Shown: positions 39,706 to 52,220, numbered from the stretch's first letter. The stretch is 64,000 nucleotides of DNA from Paracentrotus lividus (GCA_940671915.1 CALNVZ010003435.1:18494623-18558622), one strand, 5' to 3'. Program-made: numbers and translations. Notes: a model not told the origin generated them from the sequence alone.

Positions 39706-40802
39706 GTGTGTTGAGGAGCGTAGTGATCGTGATGGGGTTTTTTACGCATTTAAATGAATATATTGAGGTGCAGAACCATTGACTGGTGAAAGACTAGAAG
39801 TAAGATTTTGAATACAATGCGTCCTTATCGGCGGTCACAACTCGCCCGTACATCGACGTGCAACTCCCTACGATGGATTCGTAGAAAATTCGTGCAGCGG
39901 AGCGTACCTCGCAGGTACAATGCACAACGCGCAGAAATTTTTACAATTACCCTTACATATAGAATTTCAGAATCGGCAGAAGTTGAATTAGGACACTGTC
40001 GCGTGCATGCACATTACAACGCAGCTACGTCGGATGCCACTGCCCCGTAGCCTACGACGGTTGTGACCGCCCGCACTAACCTGCAGCCAATCAGAGAGAT
40101 TTCAGATTGGATATCTAACTGTACCCAGTTTTGCAGAGCGTAGTGATCGTAGATGGGCGTTTATTTACGAATTTAAATTGACATTATACTTGGGGCAGAA
40201 CCATTGACTGGAGTGAAAGACTAGAAGTTAAGATTTTGAATCAATGCGCCTTATGCAGTCAGAGAATCAGCGTACCATCGACGTTGCATACTCCCTACAG
40301 ATGGTTCGTAGAAAATTCGTTCAGCGGAGGTACCTCGCAGGTACAATGCACAACGCGCAGAAAGTTACAATACCCTACTATAGAATTGCAGGAATTCGCC
40401 AGAAGTTGAATTAGGACCTGTGCGTGCATTGCACATACAACGCAGGCTACGTCGATGGCACGTGCCCCGTAGCCTACGACGGTTGTGAACCGCCGCATAA
40501 CCGCAGCCAATGAGGATTTCATTGGATATCTAATGTACCAGTGTTGAGGAGCGTAGTGATCGTGATGGGTTTATTTACGAATTAAAGTTGACATTATATT
40601 GAGGGGCAGAACCATGACTGAGTAGAAAGACTAGAAGTAAGATTTTGAATACAATGCGTCCTTATGCGGCGGTCAAACTCGCCCGTACATCGACGTGCAC
40701 TCCCTACGATTTCGTAGAAAATTCGTGCGCGAGGTACCTCGCAGGTACAATGCCATCAACGCGCAGACGTTTTACAATACCCTTTACTATAGAATTGCAG
40801 GA
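39706..40802. repeat. Degenerate tandem repeat, about 3 units of 400-450 bp
   Basis: Units start near 'gaggagcgtagtgatcgtg' (39713, about 40135 and 40549) and contain 'gactagaagtaagattttg', 'cctcgcaggtacaatgc' and 'gtagcctacgacggttgtg'. Copies differ by many one-base insertions and deletions, unlike neighbouring unique DNA. It runs into the N gap. Poor consensus quality is likely. Confidence 0.7.
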
Positions 40803-40827
40803 NNNNNNNNNNNNNNNNNNNNNNNNN
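40803..40827. other. Assembly gap (25 N)
   Basis: 25 N characters, at the inner edge of the palindrome's right arm. The true length is unknown. Confidence 0.99.
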
Positions 40828-40839
40828 CTGGTACATTAG

Positions 40840-41140
40840 ATATCCCCAAATCTTTTAAAGCTTGGGGCGATCGGGCGTTCGCCCATGCAGGCCCAGCTCT
40901 ATGGAACGAGCTTCCACTGTCCATATACGTAATTGTACTTCAGTGGAAACATTAAAACAAAACTTAAAAACCCTCCTATTCAACGCTTGTTATTCCTAGC
41001 TCGTTACTTTCGTTTATTGAACTTATGTGTGTTATATGTATTTTTTCATTCTCCCCTCTCCTCCTTTTTCCATTGCGCCTTGAGCACTCCACAGAGTGGA
41101 TTTGGCGCATTACAAATCATATATATTATTATTATTATTA
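40840..41140 (+). mobile_element. LINE 3' end, right arm copy
   Basis: The + frame reads LDIPKSFKAWGDRAFAHAGP then ALWNELPLSI, the conserved end of CR1/L2-type LINE ORF2 (GDRAFxxAxPxLWNxLP). A frameshifted tail follows, then a (TTA)n run near 41122-41140 of the kind seen at LINE 3' termini. Confidence 0.7.
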
Positions 41141-41916
41141 AAGACCAGTAGCAACCCTACGTCTCAGATGCGTTTCGTGGGGGTAGGACAGAGGGGTCTT
41201 TGGTTAGCAAGGTATACAGAAAGGGGTCCCAAAGTGAGAGAAAAAAAAAAAAACAACGAAAGAATGGGCATTGCTGGGGATGAAAAACTTTTTTATTTAT
41301 CGATCCCCGGAGATGGTTTCCGGAACGTCCCAGATATAGCCAGGGTCCCGAAAAGTGAAAGTGAAGACACCGACAAAATTCAAAACAAAGTCTGGTCCGT
41401 TACACCGAATACACGAGGTCCGAATTTTGTAGTCGAGTACTAACTTCGTACCAGAACTTACGAAGTTTAATACGCATTCTCAATGGAGAGTTATTGAAGT
41501 ATGAGTCTGAAATGAAGTTGGGGTACGCCAATGAACATAGCTCTGGTACGAACGTGGTATCACAGTTCTGATAGGAACTTCGTACAATAATTCTGGTACA
41601 AAGTTTGTACCAGAGGTCAAACGCAAAGTCTGTAAAAAAAAACAACAACAACTAAGAGGTACAAGCGGTTTAGAATTCGATATGGTTTTGCAAGTTTTTC
41701 AATTGTTGTCAAAGGGGACAAGGGCCTATAGGCATAGCAGATATGGCAACCCTACGAAATCATAAAATTTTTGACCACTTTCCACCATATAAAAGGGTTT
41801 TGATATGTTCATAATATAAGACACATTACTAATCAAGATGCAATAATGTTTCAGATTTCTGCTGCAATGTAAGGTTACCACTCCCCCAGTTCGAAGAATG
41901 GTCAGTTGTTAAAATT

Positions 41917-41949
<33 letters not shown>

Positions 41950-43127
41950 AAAGATTCCACATAGGGTCACTGCAGGTAATATGCGTGGCGGATGCCAGGA
42001 TTTCATAACAGGGGGGGCCACAATCGGAATTCAGATTTTGGCACACCAAATTTTTTTCCCGTTAACCGGCCGAACAAAAGGTACACCAATTTTTTTCACG
42101 TCACGCTGGCGGAGCGATAAGCGGGGGGGGGGGGGGTATTAATTTTTTTTGGCCTTCGTCCAACAAAGAGGTCCTCTGTTATCAGCTATAAGGGGTAGGG
42201 TTGGGGGTCAATCGTCAGCTCATCGATTTTTTACTTCGATTTTTTTTTTTCCTGTCTCTTTTTTTTCTTCCTTTTTTTTTTTTTTTTTTTTTTTTTTTGC
42301 TAGGGGGGGGGGGGGTGCGGGGGGGCCGGGCCGTCGGGCCCCCCCTGTATCCGCTGCCTGATATGGACCCCTAAGCTCATTTTCCTAATTTGCATAAAAT
42401 TGCAAAATGACACACAGTCTAATATTTGTTTATTCATGAATCAATAACTACTGCATCTAATCTTTTATTGTGAGAAAAACAATTATCACCAACCCCCCTG
42501 TCTACAATATTCAAATGTTGACGTCATTACCAAAGTGCCCATATTACCTGCATGTGCAGGTACGAGTATCTTTGTAATTTTCAGATGTGGGTCAAATTGT
42601 ATGGTGAGGTGAACACGTGGAATAACTACAACAACTGCATATAAATATGTATAGGCATTAGTGTAGGGCCCCTAACCTAAGCCTCCACAAAATTATGTGT
42701 GGAGGGGTATATTTTGAGGGGCTTGGCTCGAGGGAAAAATCCCGAAAATCATTAAAATATATCTCAGAACTCTTCCTGAAAAAAGGGCCCGAATATGTGA
42801 TATATGATAGAAATCAGGCTAATTTTCCTGGCTTCCCCTCCGAAAGCTTATGATAGGGGGTAATTTTCACGCAGCTTCCCTCCCAAAAGTCTGTAACCAT
42901 GGCAACAGTAACGGGGGGTTGACACGGCTTTACTTCCACAGGACCGTGATTTGAAGGTATCTCTATTAGATTGACCATTCTTTATATAAAGTAAACGAAA
43001 TTCATAGTAACTACCGTATGACATGTATGATGTAAAATTAAAACACGATATTGTGATTTGTATAACCCAGGTACCTACATCAGGAGATTTATCTTTAAAA
43101 ATCAAAATGTCTAATTTGCTTTTTAAG

Positions 43128-46100
43128 GTCCTTTTGTATCGCTGGTCGCAGGAAAGACTGATGATCGTTTGGTAGCCTTAGCAGGAGCGCTGATGAGTGC
43201 AGTTTGCTTGGTATCCTGTGCTTTCTCTCCGAATATAACCGTTCTTGGCGTGTTATTGACATTGACAGGTATGTCAACATTGATTTTTATATTGTTCAAG
43301 TGCATATACCACCTGGTAAACCTGGGATAACCATCAAGATATTCACCCTGTACACTGATGTCCCATGAACCATATCCCTCAAACCGGTCAATATTATACA
43401 TCGATATAAGTGCTATTATTTTTGGAAATGTATACTTCTTTGTGACAATATCATTAAAAGTATATGATGTTCCCTGTAGTTAGTAACAGATAAACTATTT
43501 GTGCTAATCATTTTCTAATTTCTAATGTTACAATTCCGTGGTTGGCAAATTGTATCATGACAGCCAATAGCTACTCAAAATTTATATTATGAAAATTAGC
43601 TACTCATTTACCCCTTGTCATAAATTGCCCCGTTTTGAACCGTGTTTTGTTTGCTTGCTGTTTTTTGTCCCCCATTCGTTTTGTCGGCCTTGCATGAAAA
43701 AAAAACTACAACAACAACACACAATGAAATACAATACGAAGCACAGATACAAACGGAACCAATACAAACACAAACAGTATACATAAAACGACAAAATACC
43801 CCCCAAAAAAAACAAAAAAAAAAAAAAGAAAGAAAAGTAATTGTTGTTTGCCTTTCATTATTTTGACAGGAGTTGGTTTAGCCTGTATATACTTGCCCAT
43901 AACTACACTGCTGAACAGCTTTTATCCTGACAAATATCTACTCATGAACACTTTCGCCCTCTATGGCAGCACGGCTGGTACAGCACTTTTGCCCTTCATC
44001 ATCGAGCGATCGCAGGAAGCTTACGGGTATTTGGGAAGTTTCCTGATCTTGGGAGGGATTAGCTGCAACGTCATCGTTTGTGCCGCTGCGATCCGTCAAC
44101 CCATCTTGAAGAAAAGCTGTCAAAGACATTATCAAGATCAGATGGATGGAGCAGAACCAACTAATGGACAAAGGAAGGGACTAGTAAGCAACAAAGCTCG
44201 AAGGAAAGAAAACAACCAAATGGTGACGATGAGGAATGACGATGGTCTACGTAACGCAACAAAGGTAAACACCTTGCATGAAGAAGAAGGTCCACCTGGG
44301 GTTCTTCGCGAAGAAGAAAACTTGCCGTCAACGAGTATCAACACAGGAAATGGACAACAAGTAGTGTCGGATTCATCTAAGACATCATGAAAGCAAACGG
44401 ATTAGTACCTTGGTACAAGTCCTGCTACAGGGTTCCTTCGTTCCTCGATAGATTGTTCTTATTCAATATTCCTACCTATTTCCTCAGCAATTACCCCCTT
44501 TACGCCTGGATATTGTTTTTGGTGCCACACGCAGAACAGCTAGGAATCAGCCAATCCCGTGCCGTCTTCCTCTCATCAATAGCTGGTATCGGTGGCATCA
44601 TTGGACGGACAATATTAATCATTCTAATGATAAAGAACTTCAATGTATTATTAATAGATATAATTGCTGGGGCAATCTGCACCATATCTCTTCTATTAGA
44701 CTTCATAGGGACAGGGTATCTCACCCGGGCTGGACTAGCCTTCATCCAAGGTATGTGCTTCTTCATTGAAGATGCTGTCAGCTTTGCCATTGTAAAATCA
44801 ACTGTACCAGACCAAAATGATTTCAAAAGAGCTATTGCATTGACGTTGGCCATTCTTGCACTGGGTGTGCCTGCGGCTGGTTATGGGACAGGTATGTCTA
44901 TTGATAACGTGGGAGTGCCCACTTTTTTTCAGCAAACATGTACCAAAACACAAGACTAATCAAAGATTTAAGATTTTTAGCCTGTTCAACCCCCCCCCCC
45001 CCACCAACACCACCACTGTCGGCTCATAAGATCAGCCCCTCCACTTTCAAAATCACTGAGCGGCCCCTGGTTTATTCCATTCCTAATTCTTATATCCCCA
45101 AAATAACGATGTGTGTATTCATAATAAAATCTTGATGTGAACATCTTCTTATGTATCTTTCTATAACTCTAAAACATGTATTGTAGTTTATTTAGAAATT
45201 AAATTAATTTATTAAAAAATTCAAAATTCAAACACAAATAAAAGCAAATTACAGCATGAAAATAAATCAATAATGAATGGCTAGATAGCCCACTCAAAAT
45301 GGTATTTCATACCACTCTGTTTTTAAATGATTTTACACCTCAAAAAGCTATTTTAAATTGATTTAAAAGACTAAAAGTGTTCTTTAAGCAGGTCACTCTA
45401 ACAATTTTTGTTTAAATTTTAAACAACATTGGTGAAAATTTAAACATCGACCCCTAAAAATTCGGGCCTGAATTTACATTTATAAATTTGTTGTTAAAAC
45501 TTTTAACAGAAGTTGTATAGAGTGATCGGATATTTTTAAACAGCGTTTTTACAATGTGCTTCAGAGAAAACCCAAAACATTTCAAACCTATGTTCATTAT
45601 AACACTGAAAACCAATTTATAAAACCTGTAATAAAACGTCTTTTTCTGCTTTGTTATTGGGTCATCTAAGTATCTAAATATCCATTCTAACTTAAAATTA
45701 TCTAGATGCAATTTCGAGCGCACTCGAACTACGTGTAGGGAAAGGTGGGGCATAACGGACCCTAGGGGCAAAACGGAACTTTCTCATAGCTTGACATCAA
45801 AAGTATTTCTTTCTATAAAATGTATTGCAGTAAATGAGGCATTGCTGCACCAATTTACCACTGAAGTTTCATCGAAAAAAATCAATACCTACAGAGGGGG
45901 GTGCCATTCAAAAATTTGTACCCCTCTGATGTAGGGTATTTCTGCTTGGGGCAAAATGGAACCCAATGGTGTGGGGCAAAAAGGACCATAATTTGGCTGA
46001 CCCTGGGGAGAATTTGGTGTGCTCGCATCCCTTCTGGAGACTTCCAAAAGTACATTTATTTTGCCAACTTGAACAAATTTTGACAAATCAGTCCCCAGGA

Positions 46101-46630
46101 GTTGATTATTTCTTACGGGGCAAAACGGTACCCCATAATAGGGTACCATTTTGCCCCAACAAAATATGCACGGAGTCAATTTTGCCCCACTAGTGGGGCA
46201 AAACGGACCTTTTCCCATATTTTTTCAGCTTCATTTTGCCGGAAGTATGAAAGAGATGAGAATTATTGATCGATTGTTTATCAAACTTCAATAAGAACTC
46301 GTCAAGGAAATATCATTTTTATAGTCTTGCTCCTATCTGTGACGTCACAGAAGCCACTTGAAGTTACGTGGTCCGTTATGCCCCACCTTCCCCTACATTC
46401 ACTGGCCTAATTGTGGAAATATAAATGAATAGACAATACTTTCTCTACATTTTCATGGAAACAACTAAAGCCTTTCTTACTTTTATCTCGCTGCAGGTTT
46501 TATGTTTGATGTAACCCAGTCGTATACGACCGTCTTCGTGATTATTGGTGCCATTCACGCTGTCGTCGTCGTCAACGTAATCATCACCTTCGTGTTATTG
46601 AGAAATAAAACATCGTCGTTCAAAAAATAA
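43128..46630 (+). CDS. Monocarboxylate-transporter-like MFS protein (SLC16 type), TM3 onward
   Basis: Exons 43128-43268, 43870-44891 and 46497-46630 have AG/GT borders, phase 1 throughout. Exon 1 (PFVSLVAGKTDDRLVALAGA) covers TM3 and its cytoplasmic loop. Exon 2 covers TM4-6 (GVGLACIYLPITTLLNSFYP), a long hydrophilic loop and TM7-11 (IPTYFLSNYPLYAWILFLVP, GIGGIIGRTILIILM). Exon 3 gives TM12 (FMFDVTQSYTTVFVIIGAIH) and a short tail. The layout fits SLC16 carriers, which move monocarboxylates or related solutes across the plasma membrane. The substrate is unknown. Exon 2 is one base short: the first frame stops at TGA 44388-44390 and the second resumes at ATG 44387, an ATGA overlap in the central loop. 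TM1-2 are absent upstream; the only candidate is inverted at 50921-51197. Confidence 0.85.
43269..43869. other. Intron of transporter gene
   Basis: AT-rich, with A-rich low-complexity sequence at 43697-43840. No exon is seen. Confidence 0.6.
45734..46398. mobile_element. MITE with 'gtaggg-aggtggggcataacgga' ends
   Basis: The left end 'tgtagggaaaggtggggcat' pairs with the right end 'atgccccaccttcccctaca'. Motifs of the type 'ggggcaaaacgg' recur about eight times inside in both orientations. About 660 bp, non-coding, within the last intron of the transporter gene. Confidence 0.8.
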
Positions 46631-47584
46631 TAATCAGTGACGTAATTGTCCCGGTGTAATCGGTTGGTCAAAATTGATTATGATCAATAAAGTGATGAGA
46701 AATATTAAAAACACTTCTTGTATAGCTCTTACCCGAGAACACATGAATTGGGATCTTGTAAAAGATTCTATGCAACACTTCAGCTTTACAAAATAATCAA
46801 AGGGACTCTTATGCCCATTTTGTATGCCTGGTATAGGGTACATGCAGGTAATATGGGCTTCCTGAAGCAAATCATGTCGTGACCGTCGACCGGTGACCGA
46901 TGACCGGTGTGAGCACCATAATGTTCTTCATATGAACTGTATACAAAAATATATCGTCGTGAGAGCATCTGATGGCGATATTTCTCTGAGAAAATTGCTG
47001 AAAACCAACAAGGTACGTAAAACATACGGCATTTTTTCACCCTGATGTAAAATTTGATATTTCATAGAATGTGATGGTGAAAGAGTGTTTAAAGGGGTAA
47101 CCTCGATTGTTTTGTATATTTAGTAAGCTTATAGTTTCAATTTGATCATACTAGCGTGTACAGGTAAATTTGTTGTATTGAAGAGGTGCAATGTGGCATT
47201 GAATGCTTGCCTGACACAGCAACATTAGTGCAGGTAATATGGGCCATCCAAAATGGCGGAAATGATTCTGGTACTCAGTATTGGGATGAGGCATCAATCT
47301 CTTTGCTACGATTTGTTTAGGTATATTCACAGCATATAATTAATATAAATAACTTATTGTAGGCCTATATTGACTTGTATAATGAAAATAATATTTAAAT
47401 GATATTAAAAGAAAGAAATAATAATAAAAAAAAAACATTGAAATATATAGTCAAAGTATTTACTGAAGGGTCTTATAATTTCAAATGATATCTTAAAGTT
47501 AATGATTTTCAACATTTTAATCAAATTCCAGACATGGTAGTGTCATTGTAGTTTTTAAAACATACATTAAATACATGTGCCCAT
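46631..47584. other. 3' flank of transporter gene, no gene seen
   Basis: An AATAAA lies near 46686, about 55 bases after the stop, and is a plausible polyadenylation signal. The rest is AT-rich with repeated 'gcaggtaatatgggc' (46850 and 47231), probably pieces of a dispersed repeat. Confidence 0.4.
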
Positions 47585-50110
47585 TATCTTTACAAATGTT
47601 CTGGATAAGCCGATCCTACCTGGTATTTTGTATTCAGACCTATCTGACCATTTCCCTATTTTTCAATTAACGAACTCTTTCCACACCAAATTACCACACC
47701 CATTTAAATAATAAAACTCACGTTAAACACCAAATAGACTTTAATTCATTGTGTGAAGATTTAGCATCTAACAATTGGTCTTCTGTGACAACCTTATCCA
47801 ATGTCAACGTAGCTTACGATACTTTTATTAAGGGTTTGAAAGAGATTATTTCCAAGCATTCAAAGACATCCTCAAGTAAAGATAGACATAGAGCACCAAA
47901 AACCCTGGATTACAAAGGCATCTTAAATCCATTAGTAGGAGGAACGCTTATATAAGAAGTATTTAAAACTGAAAACCCTAACATAAAGAAAAAATACACA
48001 TCCTATAGAAACAAACTTAATCATATTATACGTGTCTCTAAACAAACTATTTTTGCTGCAAACTCAATCGAATTGTCATGACTTAAAGAACACTTGGAAA
48101 ATTCTGAACAGCCTTCTCGGTAAAGATAGATCGTTTAATTACCTTCATTCATCCGCAAAGATAGCGTGAGGCTTACTGATCAGAATCAATTGCAAATGCT
48201 TTTAACTATTTTTTTGTTAATGCTGGTTGTTTTGAAAATCCGAGGTCCAATGGATGTTTTCGAGATTATTTAAAACAGTGTATCTCATTCTTTTTTCTTT
48301 CACCTACAGATAGAAACGAAATTTTAAAGGTATCTTGTTCTTAAAGAATAAACATTCGTGTGGGGTTGATGATATGTCACCATATCTTGTAAAGAAAATA
48401 ATTATTATATTGTTGAACCTTTAACCCACGTGTTTAATTTATCATTTCAATGTGGATTATTTCCAAATGCAATGAGTGTTTTCAAAAGTTATACCCCTAT
48501 TCAAAAAGGGTGACAAAAATGATTTATCAAACTATCGTCCAATTTCATTGCTGTCGACCTTTTCCAAGATTCTAGAAAAATTAATGTATAATCGATTATT
48601 TACTTTCCTTAATAAACATTCAATTATTTTTTCTGAACAATTTGGATTTCGGAAATGTTATTCAACAGAGTCAGCTTTGCTTTTTGCTTCTGAACTTCTG
48701 TACAAAATTTACGAAAAGAAAGAGATAGCTTTGGGGGTCTATGTAGACCTTAGCAAAGCATTTGATTGTCTGGATCACCAAATTTTATTTAAAACTAAGT
48801 TTTTATGGGATTAAAGGTATTCCCTTGGAATGGTTTAACAGTTATTTATCAAAAAGAACACAATTTGTAAAATATGAAACTGACTCTGAACTGCTTTTTA
48901 TACGACAAGGTGTGCCTCAAGGTAGTATCCTGGGCCCGTTATTTTTTTGTTGTTTATAAACGACATTGTTGAATCTTCAAGAAAATTACATTTTATATTA
49001 TATGCTGACGACACGAACATATTCTATTCGGGTAAAAATTTTAAAGACTTGATTTCTGAAGCTAATGTTGAACTGCAGAAGGTTGCTAATTGGTTTTCTG
49101 CAAATAAATTGAAATTAATGAAACGAAAACCAAATTTATGATTTTTAATTTTGACAGAAAAAAAGATACTTTATTGAAGATATAAATTTGAAATTGGACG
49201 GTAAAGATATCGACCAAGTTCAATTTGCAAATTTCCTAGGTGTAACTATTGATAACAAACTTTCATGGGAAAAACATATTGAAATAATTTCCAAGAAGAT
49301 TCGATGCAATGTTGGCGTTATGTGTAAACTAAGAAGTTTTTACCATCTTCTGCCATGCTTTCTTTATATTATACACTTGTATTCCGTACTTAATGTATTG
49401 TAATCTTGTATGGGCAAGGACATTTGATAAATTTTTAAAACCCCTTTTCATACTTCAAAAACGGGCTGTGCGTTTATGCTGCAACGCCCCCTTCAGGGCA
49501 CATACCTCTCCATTGTTTAAATCTTTGAAATTACTTAAATTTGCAGATATTCTTTCTCAAGGCACCTCTTTATTTATGCATAAACTAAAATATTCTATGT
49601 TACCAGACACCTTTTATGACAGATTTCGTTTGAACTCCGATTATCACACATTTATACAAGAAAAAGAATGACTTTCGTCTTCCAAAATTTAAAAATTCTT
49701 TTTACAAAAGAGATCAATTAGATTTCAAGGATCCAAAAAATGGAATTCTCTAAACATACTTTAAAGGGTACTTCAAATTACATCTCATTCAAAATTGTTT
49801 AAAGAGCACAATACTTGCCACTTATTAATATATTGAAATATGTAAAATGATTCTGATTATTTCCTTAATGTTCTTTAATTCTTAAGTTTTCATATGAATT
49901 TATTGTTATATTTCTATATTTCTATTGTTATTTATTTTGTATCTAATTTTATGTATTCTCATTGTATTTCATCATTTTGTATGTCAAGGGTTGCTTGTTT
50001 ACAAGTTTTAACTTTGTTAGCAATCCTGGTATTTACAATGATTTATACACTATTGTTTATATCAATTTTTGTATCTTGATTTTATCTTATACCAAATAAA
50101 TGTTAATCTG
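47585..50110 (+). mobile_element. Decayed 5'-truncated LINE (non-LTR retrotransposon)
   Basis: It starts in the end of an endonuclease domain (near 47600, ILPGILYSDLSDHFPIFQL) and continues into a reverse transcriptase: LFKKGDKNDLSNYRPISLLS at about 48497, FGFRKCYSTESALLFASELL, VYVDLSKAFDCLDHQI, GVPQGSILGPL and the catalytic YADD in FILYADDTNIFYSG near 48990. Later pieces (RAVRLCCNAPFRAH) belong to the thumb region. Several frameshifts break the frame (near 47955, 48350, 48815, 48955 and 49140). The 3' end is 'aatgttaatctgaatctgaa', a short tandem tail. Jockey/CR1-like; not functional. Confidence 0.9.
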
Positions 50111-50204
50111 AATCTGAATTATGGAATTCTCTCCCAACAACTTTAAGAAATATAACCCAACTTGACCGATTTAAAATGAAACTATAAGTTAAATCTTTCA
50201 ATGC

Positions 50205-50312
50205 CCAAATGATCAGTAGCTTTTGAATCTGGAATAAACCCGAAGGATAACAATCAACTTGGGAATATATGTGAGGGATCACGGTGAAGTGATGCAGTTT
50301 CTCAAAAATATA
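50205..50312 (-). repeat. Inverted copy of the SINE-like block at 10272
   Basis: The reverse complement reads 'aaactgcatcacttcaccgt', 'gtgatccctca', 'cccaagttgattgttatcc' and 'cgggtttattccag', matching 10272-10355. There is no tRNA-like head here. It confirms that the block is a dispersed repeat. Confidence 0.6.
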
Positions 50313-50342
50313 GATTTGAACAAAGAGTGAAAGTGACCAGAA

Positions 50343-50349
50343 ATGATTT

Positions 50350-50423
<74 letters not shown>

Positions 50424-50495
50424 TTTATTTATTTTTATTTTTTATTATTATTTATTTATTTATTTTATTTTATTTTTTTTTTTTTTTTTTTTTTG
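50343..50495. repeat. (TTTA)n microsatellite
   Basis: A long run of TTTA units degrades into poly-T and poly-G. The Leu/Phe/Ile/Tyr-rich open frames over it are artefacts. Confidence 0.95.
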
Positions 50496-50920
50496 GGGGG
50501 GGGGTCAGTTTCACTCTGTTCAAATTTTGTTTATTATGTATTTGATTACACTTAGATTTGTTTATTTTTTTTTCTCTTTTCCATTAATTCGTCACGCACA
50601 AAGACCTTATAGTGTTAGTTATGTTTGTTATATTATTAACCCTTCCGTCTGAACCAATTATTCATAAACAGAATGATGCTCGTTAATATTATTGTTATCA
50701 GCAGATATTATTAAGTTATAATGCAGTTATCATAACAGAGGTTGGTATAGCGAGCAAATGCATAATCTGTACGTCCCTTATTTAAAAAGATAAACAAAAC
50801 AAAACAAAAACAAACAAAGCAAAACAGGTGCAAACATATAATGCCTTATGAAAATCAGAAAATTTCCGACAGTGGCCCCCAACTTTTTTTTATACCCGGG
50901 TGCTCCCCCGCCATACTCAC

Positions 50921-51197
50921 ATGCTAAGAAGGTGAGTGTGCTTGGTAGACTGCAGATGAAACCGACAGTAGCATAATCAGTGTCAAAGCGAACAACCATC
51001 TCAGGAATAAGTACTCCAAAAGATTTAGCCATTCCTGCATCCAGAAATAATAATTGAAATTTTGCGAGAACGATAACATAACCCCATCGCCAGTTAACAA
51101 ACTGATTTTCCTCAGACTGCTCCATATTGTCCAGATAAAATATTTTGGAGTTGAAATTGCTATGATTTGGTTTAGTCGTTACAAATGATACAGGCAA
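50921..51197 (-). CDS. First coding exon of an SLC16-like transporter (TM1-2), inverted
   Basis: On - the frame begins at 51197, with a second ATG at 51125 (MEQSEENQF), and reads NWRWGYVIVLAKFQLLF, AGMAKSFGVLIPEMVVRF and FICSLPSTLTFLA. The WGY after a short hydrophilic head and KSFGVL match the TM1 signature of monocarboxylate transporters. The exon ends in phase 1 at 50921 with donor 'gtgagtatgg'. The first + strand transporter exon (43128) begins in the complementary phase and starts at TM3, so the two would join into one reading frame if they were on the same strand. No further transporter exons are visible on - between 46.7 and 50.9 kb. It may be a displaced exon of the same gene, an orphan paralog, or a misassembly. 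Confidence 0.75.
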
Positions 51198-51469
51198 ATC
51201 TTCTTTGATTAAGTCAAAATAAATAGCTTTGGTAGGCTATTGTGTACGTCTCCGAAAACCATATATCGACTGTCCAAGTTCACTTTATAACTGATTCGTC
51301 TATACCGTAATAGTTTTGGCCCTGGTCGCAAAATGTAAACATATAAATTATAGAATTTGAATTTGAGGCTACAGCTGAATGAGCTTGATTATATCCGATA
51401 ATGGATCACCGTCAACGGTTGTCAAAGTAGTGTGTGTGTATAATTTTCCTATAACAAATTTACAGTCTA

Positions 51470-52015
51470 TACAGTGCGTAGGCCTATCAAATTAAAGGTA
51501 ATCCATTTTTGGAGGGACCGTACTCCCAGCTCATCACTTTTGGATATTTATTTCCTTCATATAATTGAAGACACACTCTTCACCTTAACAATGATACATT
51601 TCTTGAATCATACATATAACACTTAAGCGAATAAATTGCAAATGAAGGTGTCAGGTACAAAATCCATTTTCCAAGTTTTTGTCAAACAAAAGACTGGGTG
51701 AATGCTTGCGCTTTCAAAGGTGTCACACACCATCGCAGCTAATCCTATTCAATATGCCCTGGGACAGCAGGAACAGCATTCACTCATTCTTCTTTCATTT
51801 TCTTAAAACTTAGAAAATGGACTCTGTACCTGCCAATTTCATTTACAATTTACTCATTTATGATTTACATTTTATGACTCAAGAACGGTATCATTGGAAA
51901 GATGGAGAGTTTCGTCTTTAATTATTATATGTTATAGAATTATGAAAAGCAAAAACAAATAAGCATGGAACTTGGGCCCTCTTAATGGATTACCTTATAT
52001 TTGATACACATTGTA
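51470..52015. mobile_element. MITE family A, copy 3
   Basis: It starts 'tacagtgcgtaggcctatca' and ends 'cacattgta'. The interior matches copies at 3313 and 16163 ('ctcccagctcatcac', 'ggtgtcaggtacaaaatcc', 'tactcatttatgatttac'). Confidence 0.75.
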
Positions 52016-52220
52016 AACGAAGAATAAAGTGTAGGAAGCATTGCGATCGGAGGGAAGGGAGGGAGGGAGGGCAATGGAACACTTGTCTAACACAAAAAAA
52101 CAGAACTAGTTTCCATAGTAACACGTTTACTACTTGGAGCGAGTGCTTTTATCTCGTATATCACGTAATTTATATTCAGAATCTGTGTTTCTGTTAAAAG
52201 TACACACCCGCTCTTCCAGA

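Larger units (their letters stand above)
37636..42888. repeat. Large palindrome, arms about 2.05 kb, central spacer about 1.1 kb
   Basis: The left arm (about 37636-39705) matches the right arm (about 40828-42888) inverted along its whole length. Examples are 'gctgcgtgaaaattaa' against 'taattttcacgcagc', 'gatgagctgacgattgaccc' against 'gggtcaatcgtcagctcatc', and poly-A against poly-T. The arms differ by small indels and substitutions. Each arm includes a LINE 3' end (39400-39670 on -, 40840-41140 on +). The spacer holds degenerate tandem units and a 25-base gap. It may be a foldback transposon, an inverted segmental duplication or an assembly artefact. Confidence 0.8.

Noticed and set aside
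42149-42361. Open frame with Phe and Gly runs
   Set aside because: It translates poly-T and poly-G tracts in the palindrome arm.
44387-44959. A separate gene starting at ATG 44387
   Set aside because: The product is simply TM7-11 of the same transporter. A one-base shift explains it better than a second cistron.
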